A stretch of DNA of 64,000 nt, from positions 26,080,501 through 26,144,500 of the forward strand of contig NC_079886.1 of assembly GCF_029227915.1 (NCBI RefSeq). The letters are read 5' to 3'. A model generated the notes under the pieces. That model searched no databases and was not told the DNA's origin. It saw only the letters and a list, made by a program, of their open reading frames with translations. Shown here one piece after another: positions 28,050 through 40,181 of this stretch. Source of the stretch: Hydractinia symbiolongicarpus. Its lineage: Eukaryota; Cnidaria; Hydrozoa; Anthoathecata; Hydractiniidae. The position numbers were made by a program, and so were the translations under genes. The stretch's first letter is position 1. Each line of letters begins with the position of its first letter.

Positions 28050-31015
28050 TATTTTTCTGATATTACTAGGTTGCATCGCTTTTAACAGTGAAATGATTGA
28101 CTGTGGGATTTAAATGAACTGATTTTGGACTTTAACTTTATCAATGTGATAATTGAGACAATTGAACTCCATGAAATAACGTTCTTCTTAAATTGACATG
28201 ATTGACGGAACTCAGCGATTACACTGGGCGCTGTGGTATCGCTTCATTTAATAATGTAGATAAATAAGTCACATTTTACTGTGGGTCCAATTCTAGCCGT
28301 TATCGCTCGCTGAAGAAATTGAGACAGTTTCAAAAACTACATTTCATTGACTTTCTAACGGTATCAGTCCTTTTCTGTTACAACGGTTGCGTCACATATT
28401 CGTACCAACATGTGTTTAGTGATATTTTTCTGATATTACTAGGTTGTATCGCTTTTAACAGTGAAATGATTGACTGTGGGGCTTAATTGAACTGATTTTG
28501 GACTTTAACTTTATAAGTGTGATAATTGAGACAATTGGACTCCAAGAAATAACAATGTTCTGAATTTGAAATGATTGCTAGAACACAGCGATTACACTGG
28601 GCGCTGTGGCAGCGCTTCATTTAAAAATGCAGATATGTAAGTCATTTTTTACTGTGGGACCAATCCTAGCCGTTATCGCACGCTGAAGAAATTGAGACTG
28701 TTTCAAAAACTACATTTCATTGACTTTCTAACGGTGTCAGCCCGTTTGAGTTATAACAGTTGGGTCACATTTTCGTACCAACATGTATTTAGCGATATTT
28801 TTCTGATATTACTAGGTTGCATCGCTTTTAACAGTGAAACGATTGACTGTGGGACTTAATTGAACTGATTTTGGACTGTGACCTTACAAATGTGATGAAT
28901 GAGACAATTGGACTCCATGAATTAACATTCTTCTTAAATTGGCATGATTGCCGGAACTCAGCGATTACACTGGGCGCTGTGGTAGCGCTTCATTTAAAAA
29001 TGTAGACATATAAGACATTTTTTACTGTGGGACGTATCCTAGCCGTTATCGCACGCCGAAGAAGTTGAGACATTTTCGAAACCTACATTTCATTGATTTT
29101 CTAACGGTATCAGTCCGTTTCAGTTAGAACGCTTGGGTCACATTTTCGTACCAACATGTATTTAGCGATATTTTTCGGATATTACTAGGTTGCATCGCTT
29201 TTAACAGTGAAACAATTGAATGTGGAACTTAATTGAACTCATTTTGGACTTTAACTTTATAAATGCAATAATTGAGAGAATTGAACTCCAAGAAATAAAA
29301 TTATTCTGAATTTGACGTGATTGCTAGAACTCAGCGACTACACTGCGCGCTGAGGTTAGCGCTTCATTTAAAAATGTAGATATGTAAGTCATTTTTTACT
29401 GTGGGACCAATCCTAACCGTTATCGCACGCTGAAGAAATTCAGACAGTTTAAGAAACTATATTTCATTGACTTTCTAACGGTGTCAGCCCGTTTGAGTTA
29501 TAACAGTTGGGTCACATTTTCGTACCAACATGTATTTAGCGATATTTTTCTGATATTACTAGGTTGCATCGCTTTTAACAGTGAAACGATTGACTGTGGA
29601 ACTTAATTGAACTGATTTTGGACTGTGACCTTACAAATGTGATGAATGAGACAATTGGACTCCATGAAATAACATTCTTCTTAAATTGGCATGATTGCCG
29701 GAACTCAGCGGATAAACTGGGCGCTGTGGTAGCGCTTCATTTAAAAATGTAGATATATAAGTCATTTTTTACTGTGGGACCAATCCTAGCCGTTATCGCA
29801 CGCCGAAGAAGTTGAGACATTTTTGAAAACTACATTTCATTGATTTTCTAACGGTATCAGTCCTTTTCTGTTACAACGGTTGCGTCACATATTCGTACCA
29901 ACATGTGTTTAGTGATATTTTTGTGATATTACTAGGTTGTATCGCTTTTAACAGTGAAACGATTGACTGTGGGGCTTAATTGAACTGATTTTGGACTTTA
30001 ACTTTATAAGTGTGATAATTGAGACAATTGGACTCCAAGAAATAAGAATGTTCTGAATTTGAAATGATTGCTAGAACACAGCGATTACACTGGGCGCTGT
30101 GGCAGCGCTTCATTTAAAAATGCAGATAAATAAGTCATTTTTTACTGTGGGACCAATCCTAGCCGCTATCGCACGCCGAGGAAGTTGAGACATTTCGAAA
30201 ACTACATTTCATTGACTTTCTAACGGTATCAGTCCGTTTCAGTTACAACAGTTGCGTCAAGTATTCGTACCAACATGTATTTAGCGATATTTTTCTGATA
30301 TTACTAGGTTGCATCGCTTTTAACAGTGAAACAGTGAAACGAATGAGATGAATGAGAAATTTGGACTCCATGAAATAACATTCTTCTTAAATAGGCATGA
30401 TTGCCCGTACTCAGCGATTACACTGGGCGCTGTGGTAGCGCTTCATTTAAAAATGCAGATAAATAAGTCATTTTTTACTGTAAGACCAATCCTAGCTGTT
30501 ATCGCACGCTGAAGAAATAGAGACAGTTTCAAAAACTACATTTCATTGACTTTCTAACGGTGTCAGCCCGTTTGAGTTATAACAGTTGTGTCACATTTTC
30601 GTACCAACATGTATTTAGCGATATTTTTCTGATATTACTAGGTTGCATAGCTTTTAACAGTGAAACAGTGAAACGAATGAGATGAATGAGAAAATTGGAC
30701 TCCATGAAATAACATTCTTCTTAAATAGGCATGATTGCCGGTACTCAGCGATTACACTGGGCGCTGTGGTAGCGCTTTATTTAAAAATGCAGATAAATAA
30801 GTCATTTTTTACTGTAAGACCAATCCTAGCTGTTATCGCACGCTGAAGAAATAGAGACAGTTTCAAAAACTACATTTCGTTAACTTTCTAACTGTATCAG
30901 TCCGTTTCTGTTACAACGGTTGCGTCACATATTCGTACCAACATGTATTTAGCGATACTTTTCTGATATTACTAGATTGCATCGCTTTTAACAGTGAAAC
31001 GATTGACTGTGGGAC
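28050..31015 (+). repeat. Satellite A large segmental repeat, copy 1 (about 3 kb)
   Basis: This segment recurs at about 32447-35040. ATAACGTTCTTC is at about 28175 and 32572 (shift 4397). The doubled AACAGTGAAACAGTGAAAC is at about 30322 and 34346 (shift 4024). TTTCGTTAACTTTC is at about 30875 and 34899. The two shifts differ by one monomer (373 bp), because this copy has an extra GGATAAACTGG-type monomer around 29640-30010. Confidence 0.85.
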
Positions 31016-31020
31016 TTAAT
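30320..31020 (+). repeat. Satellite A 334-bp monomer variants with doubled CAGTGAAA
   Basis: Two consecutive monomers end AACAGTGAAACAGTGAAACG and pass straight to AATGAGATGAATGAGAAA. They skip the second ACTGTGGGAC block. Landmarks at 30354 and 30688 are 334 bp apart, 39 bp short of normal. The same form recurs near 34345 and 34687 and, reversed, near 36225, 36555, 37170, 37505, 38125 and 38460. It marks a distinct subfamily confined to 30-38.5 kb. Confidence 0.85.
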
Positions 31021-32446
31021 TGAACTGATTTTGGACTTTAACTTTATCAATGTGATAATTGAGACAATTGGACTCCATGAAATAACATTCTTCTAAAATT
31101 GGCATGATTGACGGAACTCAGCGATTACACTGGGCGCTGTGGTATCGCTTCATTTAATAATGTAGATAAATAAGTCACATTTTACTGTAGGTCCAATCCT
31201 AGCCGTTATCGCGCGCTGAAGAAATTGAGACAGTTTCAAAAACTACATTTCATTGACTTTCTAACGGTATCAGTCCTTTTCTGTTACAACGGTTGCGTCA
31301 CATATTCGTACCAACATGTGTTTAGTGATATTTTTCTGATATTACTAGGTTGTATCGCTTTTAACAGTGAAATCATTGACTTTGGGGCTTAATTGAACTG
31401 ATTTTGGACTTTAACTTTATAAGTGTGATAATTGAGACAATTGGCTCCAAGAAATAACAATGTTCTGAATTTGAAATGATTGCTAGAACACAGCGATTAC
31501 ACTGGGCGCTGTGGCAGCGCTTCATTTAAAAATGCAGATATGTAAGTCATTTTTTACTGTGGGACAAATCCTAGCCGTTATCGCACGCTGAAGAAATTGA
31601 GACAGTTTCAAAAACTACATTTCATTGACTTTCTAACGGTGTCAGCCTGTTTGAGTTATAACAGTTGGGTCACATTTTCGTACCAACATGTATTTAGCGA
31701 TATTTTTCAGATATTACTAGGTTGCATTGCTTTTAACAGTGAAATGATTGACTGTGGGATTTAATTGAACTGATTTTGGACTTTAACTTTATCAATGTGA
31801 TAATTGAGACAATTGGACTCCATGAAATAACATTCTTCTTAAATTGGCATGATTGACGGAACTCAGCGATTACACTGGGCGCTGTGGTATCGCTTCATTT
31901 AATAATGTAGATAAATAAGTCACATTTTACTGTGGGTCCAATCCTAGCCGTTATCGCGCGCAGAAGAAATTGAGACAATTTCAAGAACTACATTTCATTG
32001 ACTTTCTAACGGTATCAGTCCTTTTCTGTTACAACGGTTGCGTCACATATTCCTACCAACATGTGTTTAGTGATATTTTTCTGATATTACTAGGTTGTAT
32101 CGCTTTTAACAGTGAAACGATTGACTGTGGGACTTAATTGAACTGATTTTGGACGGTGACCTGACAAATGTGATGAATGAGACAATTGGACTCCATGAAA
32201 TAACATTCTTTTTAAATTGGCATGATTGCCGGAACTCAGCGATTACACTGGGCGCTGTGGTAGCGCTTCATTTAAAAATGTAGATATATAAGACATTTTT
32301 TACTGTGGGACCTATCCTAGCCGTTATCGCACGCCGAAGAAGTTGAGACATTTTCGAAACCTACATTTCATTGACTTTCTAACGGTATCAGTCCGTTTCT
32401 GTTACAACGGTTGCGTCACATATTCGTACCAACATGTATTTAGCGA

Positions 32447-35040
32447 TATTTTTCTGATATTACTAGGTTGCATCGCTTTTAACAGTGAAATGATTGACTG
32501 TGGGATTTAAATGAACTGATTTTGAACTTTAACTTTATCAATGTGATAATTGAGACAATTGAACTCCATGAAATAACGTTCTTCTTAAATTGGCATGATT
32601 GACGGATATCAGCGATTACACTGGGCGCTGTGGTATCGCTTCATTTAATAATGTAGATAAATAAGTCACATTTTACTGTGGGTCCAATTCTAGCCGTTAT
32701 CGCTCGCTGAAGAAATTGAGACAGTTTCAAAAACTACATTTCATTGACTTTCTAACGGTATCAGTCCTTTTCTGTTACAACGGTTGCGTCACATATTCGT
32801 ACCAACATGTGTTTAGTGATATTTTTCTGATATTACTAGGTTGTATCGCTTTTAACAGTGAAATGATTGACTGTGGGGCTTAATTGAACTGATTTTGGAC
32901 TTTAACTTTATAAGTGTGATAATTGAGACAATTGGACTCCAAGAAATAACAATGTTCTGAATTTGAAATGATTGCTAGAACACAGCGATTACACTGGGCG
33001 CTGTGGCAGCGCTTCATTTAAAAATGCAGATATGTAAGTCATTTTTTACTGTGGGACCAATCCTAGCCGTTATCGCACGCTGAAGAAATTGAGACTGTTT
33101 CAAAAACTACATTTCATTGACTTTCTAACGGTGTCAGCCCGTTTGAGTTATAACAGTTGGGTCACATTTTCGTACCAACATGTATTTAGCGATATTTTTC
33201 TGATATTACTAGGTTGCATCGCTTTTAACAGTGAAACGATTGACTGTGGGACTTAATTGAACTGATTTTGGACTGTGACCTTACAAATGTGATGAATGAG
33301 ACAATTGGACTCCATGAAATAACATTCTTCTTAAATTGGCATGATTGCCGGAACTCAGCGATTACACTGGGCGCTGTGGTAGCGCTTCATTTAAAAATGT
33401 AGATATATAAGACATTTTTTACTGTGGGACGTATCCTAGCCGTTATCGCACGCCGAAGAAGTTGAGACATTTTCGAAACCTACATTTCATTGATTTTCTA
33501 ACGGTATCAGTCCGTTTCAGTTAGAACGCTTGGGTCACATTTTCGTACCAACATGTATTTAGCGATATTTTTCGGATATTACTAGGTTGCATCGCTTTTA
33601 ACAGTGAAACAATTGAATGTGGGACTTAATTGAACTCATTTTGGACTTTAACTTTATAAATGCAATAATTGAGAGAATTGAACTCCAAGAAATAAAATTA
33701 TTCTGAATTTGACGTGATTGCTAGAACTCAGCGACTACACTGCGCGCTGAGGTTAGCGCTTCATTTAAAAATGTAGATATGTAAGTCATTTTTTACTGTG
33801 GGACCAATCCTAACCGTTATCGCACGCTGAAGAAATTGAGACAGTTTAAAAAACTATATTTCATTGACTTTCTAACGGTGTCAGCCCGTTTGAGTTATAA
33901 CAGTTGGGTCACATTTTCGTACCAACATGTATTTAGCGATATTTTTCTGATATTACTAGGTTGTATCGCTTTTAACAGTGAAACGATTGACTGTGGGGCT
34001 TAATTGAACTGATTTTGGACTTTAACTTTATCAATGTGATAATTGAGACAATTGGACTCCAAGAAATAAGAATGTTCTGAATTTGAAATGATTGCTAGAA
34101 CACAGCGATTACACTGGGCGCTGTGGCAGCGCTTCATTTAAAAATGCAGATAAATAAGTCATTTTTTACTGTGGGACCAATCCTAGCCGCTATTGCACTC
34201 CGAGGAAGTTGAGACATTTCGAAAACTACATTTCATTGACTTTCTAACGGTATCAGTCCGTTTCAGTTACAACAGTTGCGTCAAGTATTCGTACCAACAT
34301 GTATTTAGCGATATTTTTCTGATATTACTAGGTTGCATCGCTTTTAACAGTGAAACAGTGAAACGAATGAGATGAATGAGAAAATTGGACTCCATGAAAT
34401 AACATTCTTCTTAAATAGGCATGATTGCCCGTACTCAGCGATTACACTGGGCGCTGTGGTAGCGCTTCATTTAAAAATGCAGATAAATAAGTCATTTTTT
34501 ACTGTAAGACCAATCCTAGCTGTTATCGCACGCTGAAGAAATAGAGACAGTTTCAAAAACTACATTTCATTGACTTTCTAACGGTGTCAGCCCGTTTGAG
34601 TTATAACAGTTGTGTCACATTTTCGTACCAACATGTATTTAGCGATATTTTTCTGATATTACTAGGTTGCATAGCTTTTAACAGTGAAACAGTGAAACGA
34701 ATGAGATGAATGAGAAAATTGGACTCCATGAAATAACATTCTTCTTAAATAGGCATGATTGCCGGTACTCAGCGATTACACTGGGCGCTGTGGTAGCGCT
34801 TTATTTAAAAATGCAGATAAATAAGTCATTTTTTACTGTAAGACCAATCCTAGCTGTTATCGCACGCTGAAGAAATAGAGACAGTTTCAAAAACTACATT
34901 TCGTTAACTTTCTAACTGTATCAGTCCGTTTCTGTTACAACGGTTGCGTCACATTCTCGTACCAACATGTATTTAGCGATACTTTTCTGATATTACTAGA
35001 TTGCATCGCTTTTAACAGTGAAACGATTGACTGTGGGACT
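32447..35040 (+). repeat. Satellite A large segmental repeat, copy 2
   Basis: Second copy of the segment at 28050-31015, one monomer shorter. It runs almost to the inversion breakpoint at 35154. The last monomers carry private changes (GCCCGTACTCAG at 34427, TTTCGTTAAC at 34899). These reappear in reverse complement in the inverted arm and so tie the inversion to this copy. Confidence 0.85.
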
Positions 35041-35154
35041 TAATTAAATTGATTTTGGACTGTGACCTTAAAAATGTGATGAATACGACAATTGGACTCC
35101 ATGAAATAACATTCTTCTTAAATTGGCATGATTGCCGGTACTCAGCGATTACAC
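34240..35154 (+). repeat. Left arm of a long imperfect inverted repeat in satellite A
   Basis: This segment reappears in reverse complement at 36717-37631. Paired positions sum to about 71871. The private variant GCCCGTACTCAG at 34427 pairs with CTGAGTACGGGC ending at 37444, and CCTTAAAAATG at 35066 pairs with CATTTTTAAGG ending at 36805. The arm reaches exactly to the orientation switch. Arms are about 915 bp with a 1562-bp spacer, itself reversed satellite A. Confidence 0.85.
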
Positions 35155-35694
35155 GGAGATTACATGGAGGTCAAATGTCTCATTCATCACATTTGTTAGG
35201 TCACAGTCCAAAATGAGTTCAATTAAGTCCCACAGTCAATTGTTTCACTGTTAAAAGCGATGCAACCTAGTAATATCAGAAAAATATCGCTAAATACATG
35301 TTGGTACGAAAATGTGAACCAAGCGTTCTAACTGAAACGGACTGATACCGTTAGAAAATCAAAGAAATGTAGTTTTCGAAAATGTCTCAACTTTTTCGGC
35401 GTGCGATAACGGCTATGATTGGTCCCACAGTAAAAAATGTCTTATATATCTACATTTTTAAATGAAGCGCTACCACAGCGCCCAGTGTAATCGCTGAGTT
35501 CCGGCAATCATGCCAATTTAAGAAGAATGTTATTTCATGGAGTCCAATTGTCTCATTCATCACATTTGTAAGGACACAGTCCAAAATCAGTTCAATTAAG
35601 TCCCACAGTCAATCGTTTCACTGTTAAAAGCAATGCAACCTAGTAATATCAGAAAAATATCGCTAAATACATGTTGGTACGAATACTTGACGCA

Positions 35695-38600
35695 ACTGTT
35701 GTAACTGAAACGGACTGTTACCGTTAGAAAGTCAATGAAATGTAGTTTTTGAAACTACCACAGCGCCCAGTGTAATCGCTGAGTTCCGGCAATCATGTCA
35801 ATTTAAGAAGAATGTTATTTCATGGCGTCCAATTGTCTCATTCATCACATTTGTAAGGTCACAGTCCAAAATCAGTTCAATTAAGTCCCACAGTCAATCG
35901 TTTCACTGTTAAAAGCGATGCAACCTAGTAATATCAGAAAAATATCGCTAAATACATGTTGGTACGAAAATGTGACACAACTGTTATAACCCAAACGGGC
36001 TGACACCGTTAGAAAGTCAATGAAATGTAGTTTTTGAAACTGTCTCAATTTCTTCAGCGTGCGATAGCGGCTAGGATTGGTCCCACAGTAAAAAATGACT
36101 TACATATCTAAATTTTTAAATGAAGCGCTACCACAGCGCCCAGTGTAATCGCTGAGTACCGGCAATCATGCCTACTTAAGAAGAATGTTATTTCATGGAG
36201 TCCAATTTTCTCATTCATCTTATTCGTTTCACTGTTTCACTGTTAAAAACTATGCAACCTAGTAATATCAGAAAAATATCGCCAAATACATGTTGGTACA
36301 AAAATGTGACACAACTGTTATAACTGAAACGGGCTGACACCGTTAGAAAGTCAATGAAATGTAGTTTTTGAAACTGTCTTTATTTCTTCAGCGTGCGATA
36401 ACAGCTAGGGTTGGTCTTACAGTAAAAAATGACTTATTTATCTGCATTTTTAAATGAAGCGCTACCACAGCGCCCAGTGTAATCGCTGAGTACCGGCAAT
36501 CATGCCTATTTAAGAAGAATGTTATTTCATGGAGTCCAATTTTCTCATTCATCTCATACGTTTCACTGTTTCACTGTTAAAAGCGATGCAACCTAGTAAT
36601 ATCAGAAAAATATCGCTAAATACATGTTGGTACGAAAATGTGACCCAACTGTTATAACTCAAACGGGCTGACACGTTAGAAAGTCAATGAAACGTAGTAA
36701 ACTACCACAGCGCCCAGTGTAATCGCTGAGTTCCGGCAATCATGCCAATTTAAGAAGAATGTTATTTCATGGAGTCCAATTGTCGTATTCATCACATTTT
36801 TAAGGTCACAGTCCAAAATCAGTTTAATTAAGTCCCACAGTCAATCGTTTCACTGTTAAAAGCGATGCAATCTAGTAATATCAGAAAAGTATCGCTAAAT
36901 ACATGTTGGTACGAATATGTGACGCAACCGTTGTAACAGAAACGGACTGATACCGTTAGAAAGTTAACGAAATGTAGTTTTTGAAACTGTCTCTATTTCT
37001 TCAGCGTGCGATAACAGCTAGGATTGGTCTTACAGTAAAAAATGACTTATTTATCTGCATTTTTAAATGAGGCGCTACCACAGCGCCCAGTGTAATCGCT
37101 GAGTACCGGCAATCATGCCTATTTAAGAAGAATGTTATTTCATGGAGTCCAATTTTCTCATTCATCTCATTCGTTTCACTGTTTCACTGTTAAAAGCTAT
37201 GCAACCTAGTAATATCAGAAAAATATCGCTAAATACATGTTGGTACGAAAATGTGACACAACTGTTATAACTCAAACGGGCTGACACCGTTAGAAAGTCA
37301 ATGAAATGTAGTTTTTGAAACTGTCTCTATTTCTTCAGCGTGCGATAACAGCTAGGATTGGTCTTACAGTAAAAAATGACTTATTTATCTGCATTTTTAA
37401 ATGAAGCGCTACCACAGCGCCCAGTGTAATCGCTGAGTACGGGCAATCATGCCTATTTAAGAAGAATGTTATTTCATGGAGTCCAATTTTCTCATTCATC
37501 TCATTCGTTTCACTGTTTCACTGTTAAAAGCGATGCAACCTAGTAATATCAGAAAAATATCGCTAAATACATGTTGGTACGAAAATGTGACCCAACTGTT
37601 GTAACTGAAACTGACTGTTACCGTTAGAAAGTCAATGAAATGTAGTTTTTGAAACTACCACAGCGCCCAGTGTAATCTCTGAGTTCCGGCAATCATGCCA
37701 ATTTAAGAAGAATGTTATTTCATGGAGTCCAATTGTCTCATTCATCACATTTGTAAGGTCACAGTCCAAAATCAATTCAATTAAGTCCCACAGTCAATCG
37801 TTTCACTGTTAAAAGCGATGCAACCTAGTAATATCAGAAAAATATTGCTAAATACATGTTGGTACGAAAATGTGACCCAACTGTTATAACCCAAACGGGC
37901 TGACACAGTTAGAAAGTCAATGAAATGTAGTTTTTCAAACTGTCTCAATTTCTTCAGCGTGCGATAGCGGCTAGGATTGGTCCCACAGTAAAAAATGACT
38001 TACATATCTAAATTTTTAAATGAAGCGCTACCACAGCGCCCAGTGTAATCGCTGAGTACCGGCAATCATGCCTATTTAAGAAGAATGTTATTTCATGGAG
38101 TCCAATTTTCTCATTCATCTTATTCGTTTCACTGTTTCACTGTTAAAAGCTATGCAACCTAGTAATATCAGAAAAATATCGCTAAATACGTGTTGGTACG
38201 AAAATGTGACACAACTGTTATAACTCAAACGGGCTGACACCGTTAGAAAGTCAATGAAATGTAGTTTTTGAAACTGTCTTTATTTCTTCAGCGTGCGATA
38301 ACAGCTAGGATTGGTCTTACAGTAAAAAATGACTTATTTATCTGCATTTTTAAATGAAGCGCTACCACAGCGCCCAGTGTAATCGCTGAGTACCGGCAAT
38401 CATGCCTATTTAAGAAGAATGTTATTTCATGGAGTCCAATTCTCTCATTCATCTCATACGTTTCACTGTTTCACTGTTAAAAGCGATGCAACCTAGTAAT
38501 ATCAGAAAAATATCGCTAAATACATGTTGGTACGAAAATGTGACCCAACTGTTATAACTCAAACGGGCTGACACGTTAGAAAGTCAATGAAATGTAGTTT

Positions 38601-38800
38601 TTGGAACTACCACAGCGCCCAGTGTAATCGCTGAGTTCCGGCAATCATGCCAATTTAAGAAGAATGTTATTTCATGGAGTCCAATTGTCGTATTCATCAC
38701 ATTTGTAAGGTCACAGTCCAAAATCAGTTTAATTAAGTCCCACAGTCAATCGTTTCACTGTTAAAAGCGATGCAACCTAGTAATATCAGAAAAATATCGC
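35695..38800 (-). repeat. 1900-bp tandem duplication inside the inverted satellite A arm
   Basis: An exact 1900-bp shift links many private variants. ATCTAAATTTTTAAA is at 36106 and 38006, the TCTTATTCGTTTCACTG segment near 36218 and 38118, and ATCTCATACG at 36551 and 38451. Copy 1 runs from about 35695 to 37594 and copy 2 to about 38800, where register is lost. Short monomers of 285 and 334 bp explain why 1900 is not a multiple of 373. Confidence 0.87.
36717..37631 (-). repeat. Right arm of the long inverted repeat in satellite A
   Basis: Reverse-complement partner of 34240-35154, with the same order of monomer subtypes (TTTCGTTAAC type, 334-bp types, then the full-length type). It starts at GTGTAATCGCTGAG, which mirrors the last bases before the 35154 breakpoint. 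Scattered differences, such as ACGGACTGATACC against ACTGTATCAG, show the arms are not identical. Confidence 0.83.
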
Positions 38801-39764
38801 TAAATACATGTTGGTACGAATACTTGACGCAACTGTTGTAACTGAAACGGACTGATACCGTTAGAAAGTCAATGAAATGTAGTTTTTGAAACTACTACAG
38901 CGCCCAGTGTAATCGCTGAGTTCCGGCAATCATGCCAATTTAAGAAGAATGTTATTTCATGGAGTCCAATTGTCTCATTCATTACATTTGTAAGGTCACA
39001 GTCCAAAATCAGTTCAATTAAGTCCCACATTCAATTGTTTCACTGTTAAAAGCGATGCAACCTAGTAATATCAGAAAAATATCGCTAAATACATGTTGGT
39101 ACGAAAATGTGACCCAAGCGTTTTAACTGAAACGGACTGATACCGTTAGAAAATCAGTGAAATGTAGGTTTCGAAAATGTCTCAACTTCTTCGGCGTGCG
39201 ATAACGGCTAGGATTGGTCCCACAGTAAAAAATGTCTTATATATCTACATTTTTAAATGAAGCGCTACCACAGCGCCCAGTGTAATTGCTGAGTTCCGGC
39301 AATCATGCCAATTTAAGAAGAATGTTATTTCATGGAGTCCAATTGTCTCATTCATCACATTTGTCAGATCACAGTCCAAAATCAGTTCAATTAAGTCCCA
39401 CAGTCAATCGTTTCACTGTTAAAAGCGATGCAACCTAGTAATATCAGAAAAATATCGCTAAATACATGTTGGTACGAAAATGTGACCAAACTGTTATAAC
39501 TCAAACGGGCTGACACCGTTAGAAAGTCAATGAAATGTAGTTTTTGAAACTAATTTCTTCAGCGTGCGATAACGGCTAGGATTGGTCCCACAGTAAAAAA
39601 TGACTTACATATCTACATTTTTAAATGAAGCGCTACCACAGCGCACAGTGTAATCGCTGAGGTCCGTCAATCATGCCAATTTAAGAAGAATGTCATTGCA
39701 TGGAGTCCAATTGTCTCAATTATCACGTTTATAAAGTTAAAGTCCTAAATCAGTTCAAGTAAAT

Positions 39765-39776
39765 CCCACTCGCCCG
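39765..39776. other. Satellite A / satellite B junction
   Basis: Reversed satellite A runs to AAATCCCACT. The normal continuation (AGTCAAT) is lost and the next bases are CGCCCGGGATTTACGGG, which is the middle of a satellite B monomer. There is no intervening unique sequence, target-site duplication or transposon end. The switch is abrupt to within a few bases. It could be a true array boundary made by end joining, or an assembly join. Confidence 0.85.
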
Positions 39777-39978
39777 GGATTTACGGGAAGTCGCGGGTTT
39801 TCGTTTGCCGCCGATTAAACTTCTTTTATTCAGCGTTTCATCCAAAATGAAAATATTTTTAAAAACTACCAGTCTCATGCGTTTAAGTGGTAAAAAAATA
39901 ATTTAAAGAATCGTTCAGGAAATGCGTTTACTCCCTGGGTACTTTCTTTGTATACTTTTGATTATACGGGCCGATTCC

Positions 39979-40181
39979 GGGATTTACGGGAAATCGCCGG
40001 TTTTCGTTTGCCGACGAATAAACTTCTTTTATTCAGCGTCTCATCAAAAATGAAAACATTTTTGAAAACTACAAGTCTCATGCGTTACATTGGTGAAAAA
40101 ATAATTTAGAAAATCGTTTGGGAAATGAGTTTACTCCCTGGGTTCTTTCTTTGTATACTTTTGGCTATACAAGCCGAGTCC
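39979..40181 (+). repeat. Representative satellite B monomer
   Basis: A single 203-bp unit measured between GGGATTTACGGG landmarks. It shows no resemblance to satellite A along its length, apart from a short ACATTTT-GAAAACTACA motif discussed as a finding. The length is close to one nucleosome repeat. Confidence 0.88.

Larger units (their letters stand above)
1..35154 (+). repeat. Satellite A tandem array, + orientation (about 373-bp monomer)
   Basis: This is a continuous head-to-tail array of roughly 95 monomers, and its left end lies outside the window. The landmark GAGACAATTGGACTCC recurs at 3, 376, 660 (variant), 1034, 1408, 1781 (variant) and 2154. The spacing is 373-374 bp except for one short unit of about 284 bp. 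Every monomer carries the same ordered landmarks: ACTGTGGGAC, GAGACA, CGGTATCAG, a CGTACCAACATGT box, GATATTTTTCTGATATTACT, then a second ACTGTGGG. Monomers differ by scattered substitutions and recurrent small deletions, and variant types recur in a fixed order, giving higher-order repeats. No frame is open for more than about 64 codons. No gene, promoter or RNA gene is visible anywhere in this stretch. Long arrays of this kind are typical of eukaryotic constitutive heterochromatin. The species and any centromere role are unknown. Confidence 0.97.
35155..39769 (-). repeat. Satellite A tandem array, inverted orientation
   Basis: From about 35155 every monomer reads in reverse complement, for example CATTCATCACATTTG, then CAGTCCAAAA, then AAGTCCCACAGTCAAT. 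It has about 13-14 monomers, several of them 285-bp or 334-bp short forms. The orientation switch reads GATTACAC followed by GGAGATTACATGGAGG. The second part is a reversed TTTGCCTCCATG-type monomer with a small deletion. The array ends abruptly at satellite B. No gene or other insertion is visible. Confidence 0.95.

Noticed and set aside
35155-39769. Inverted repeat arms as terminal inverted repeats of a DNA transposon
   Set aside because: Arms and spacer are ordinary satellite A monomers. There is no transposase frame and no target-site duplication.
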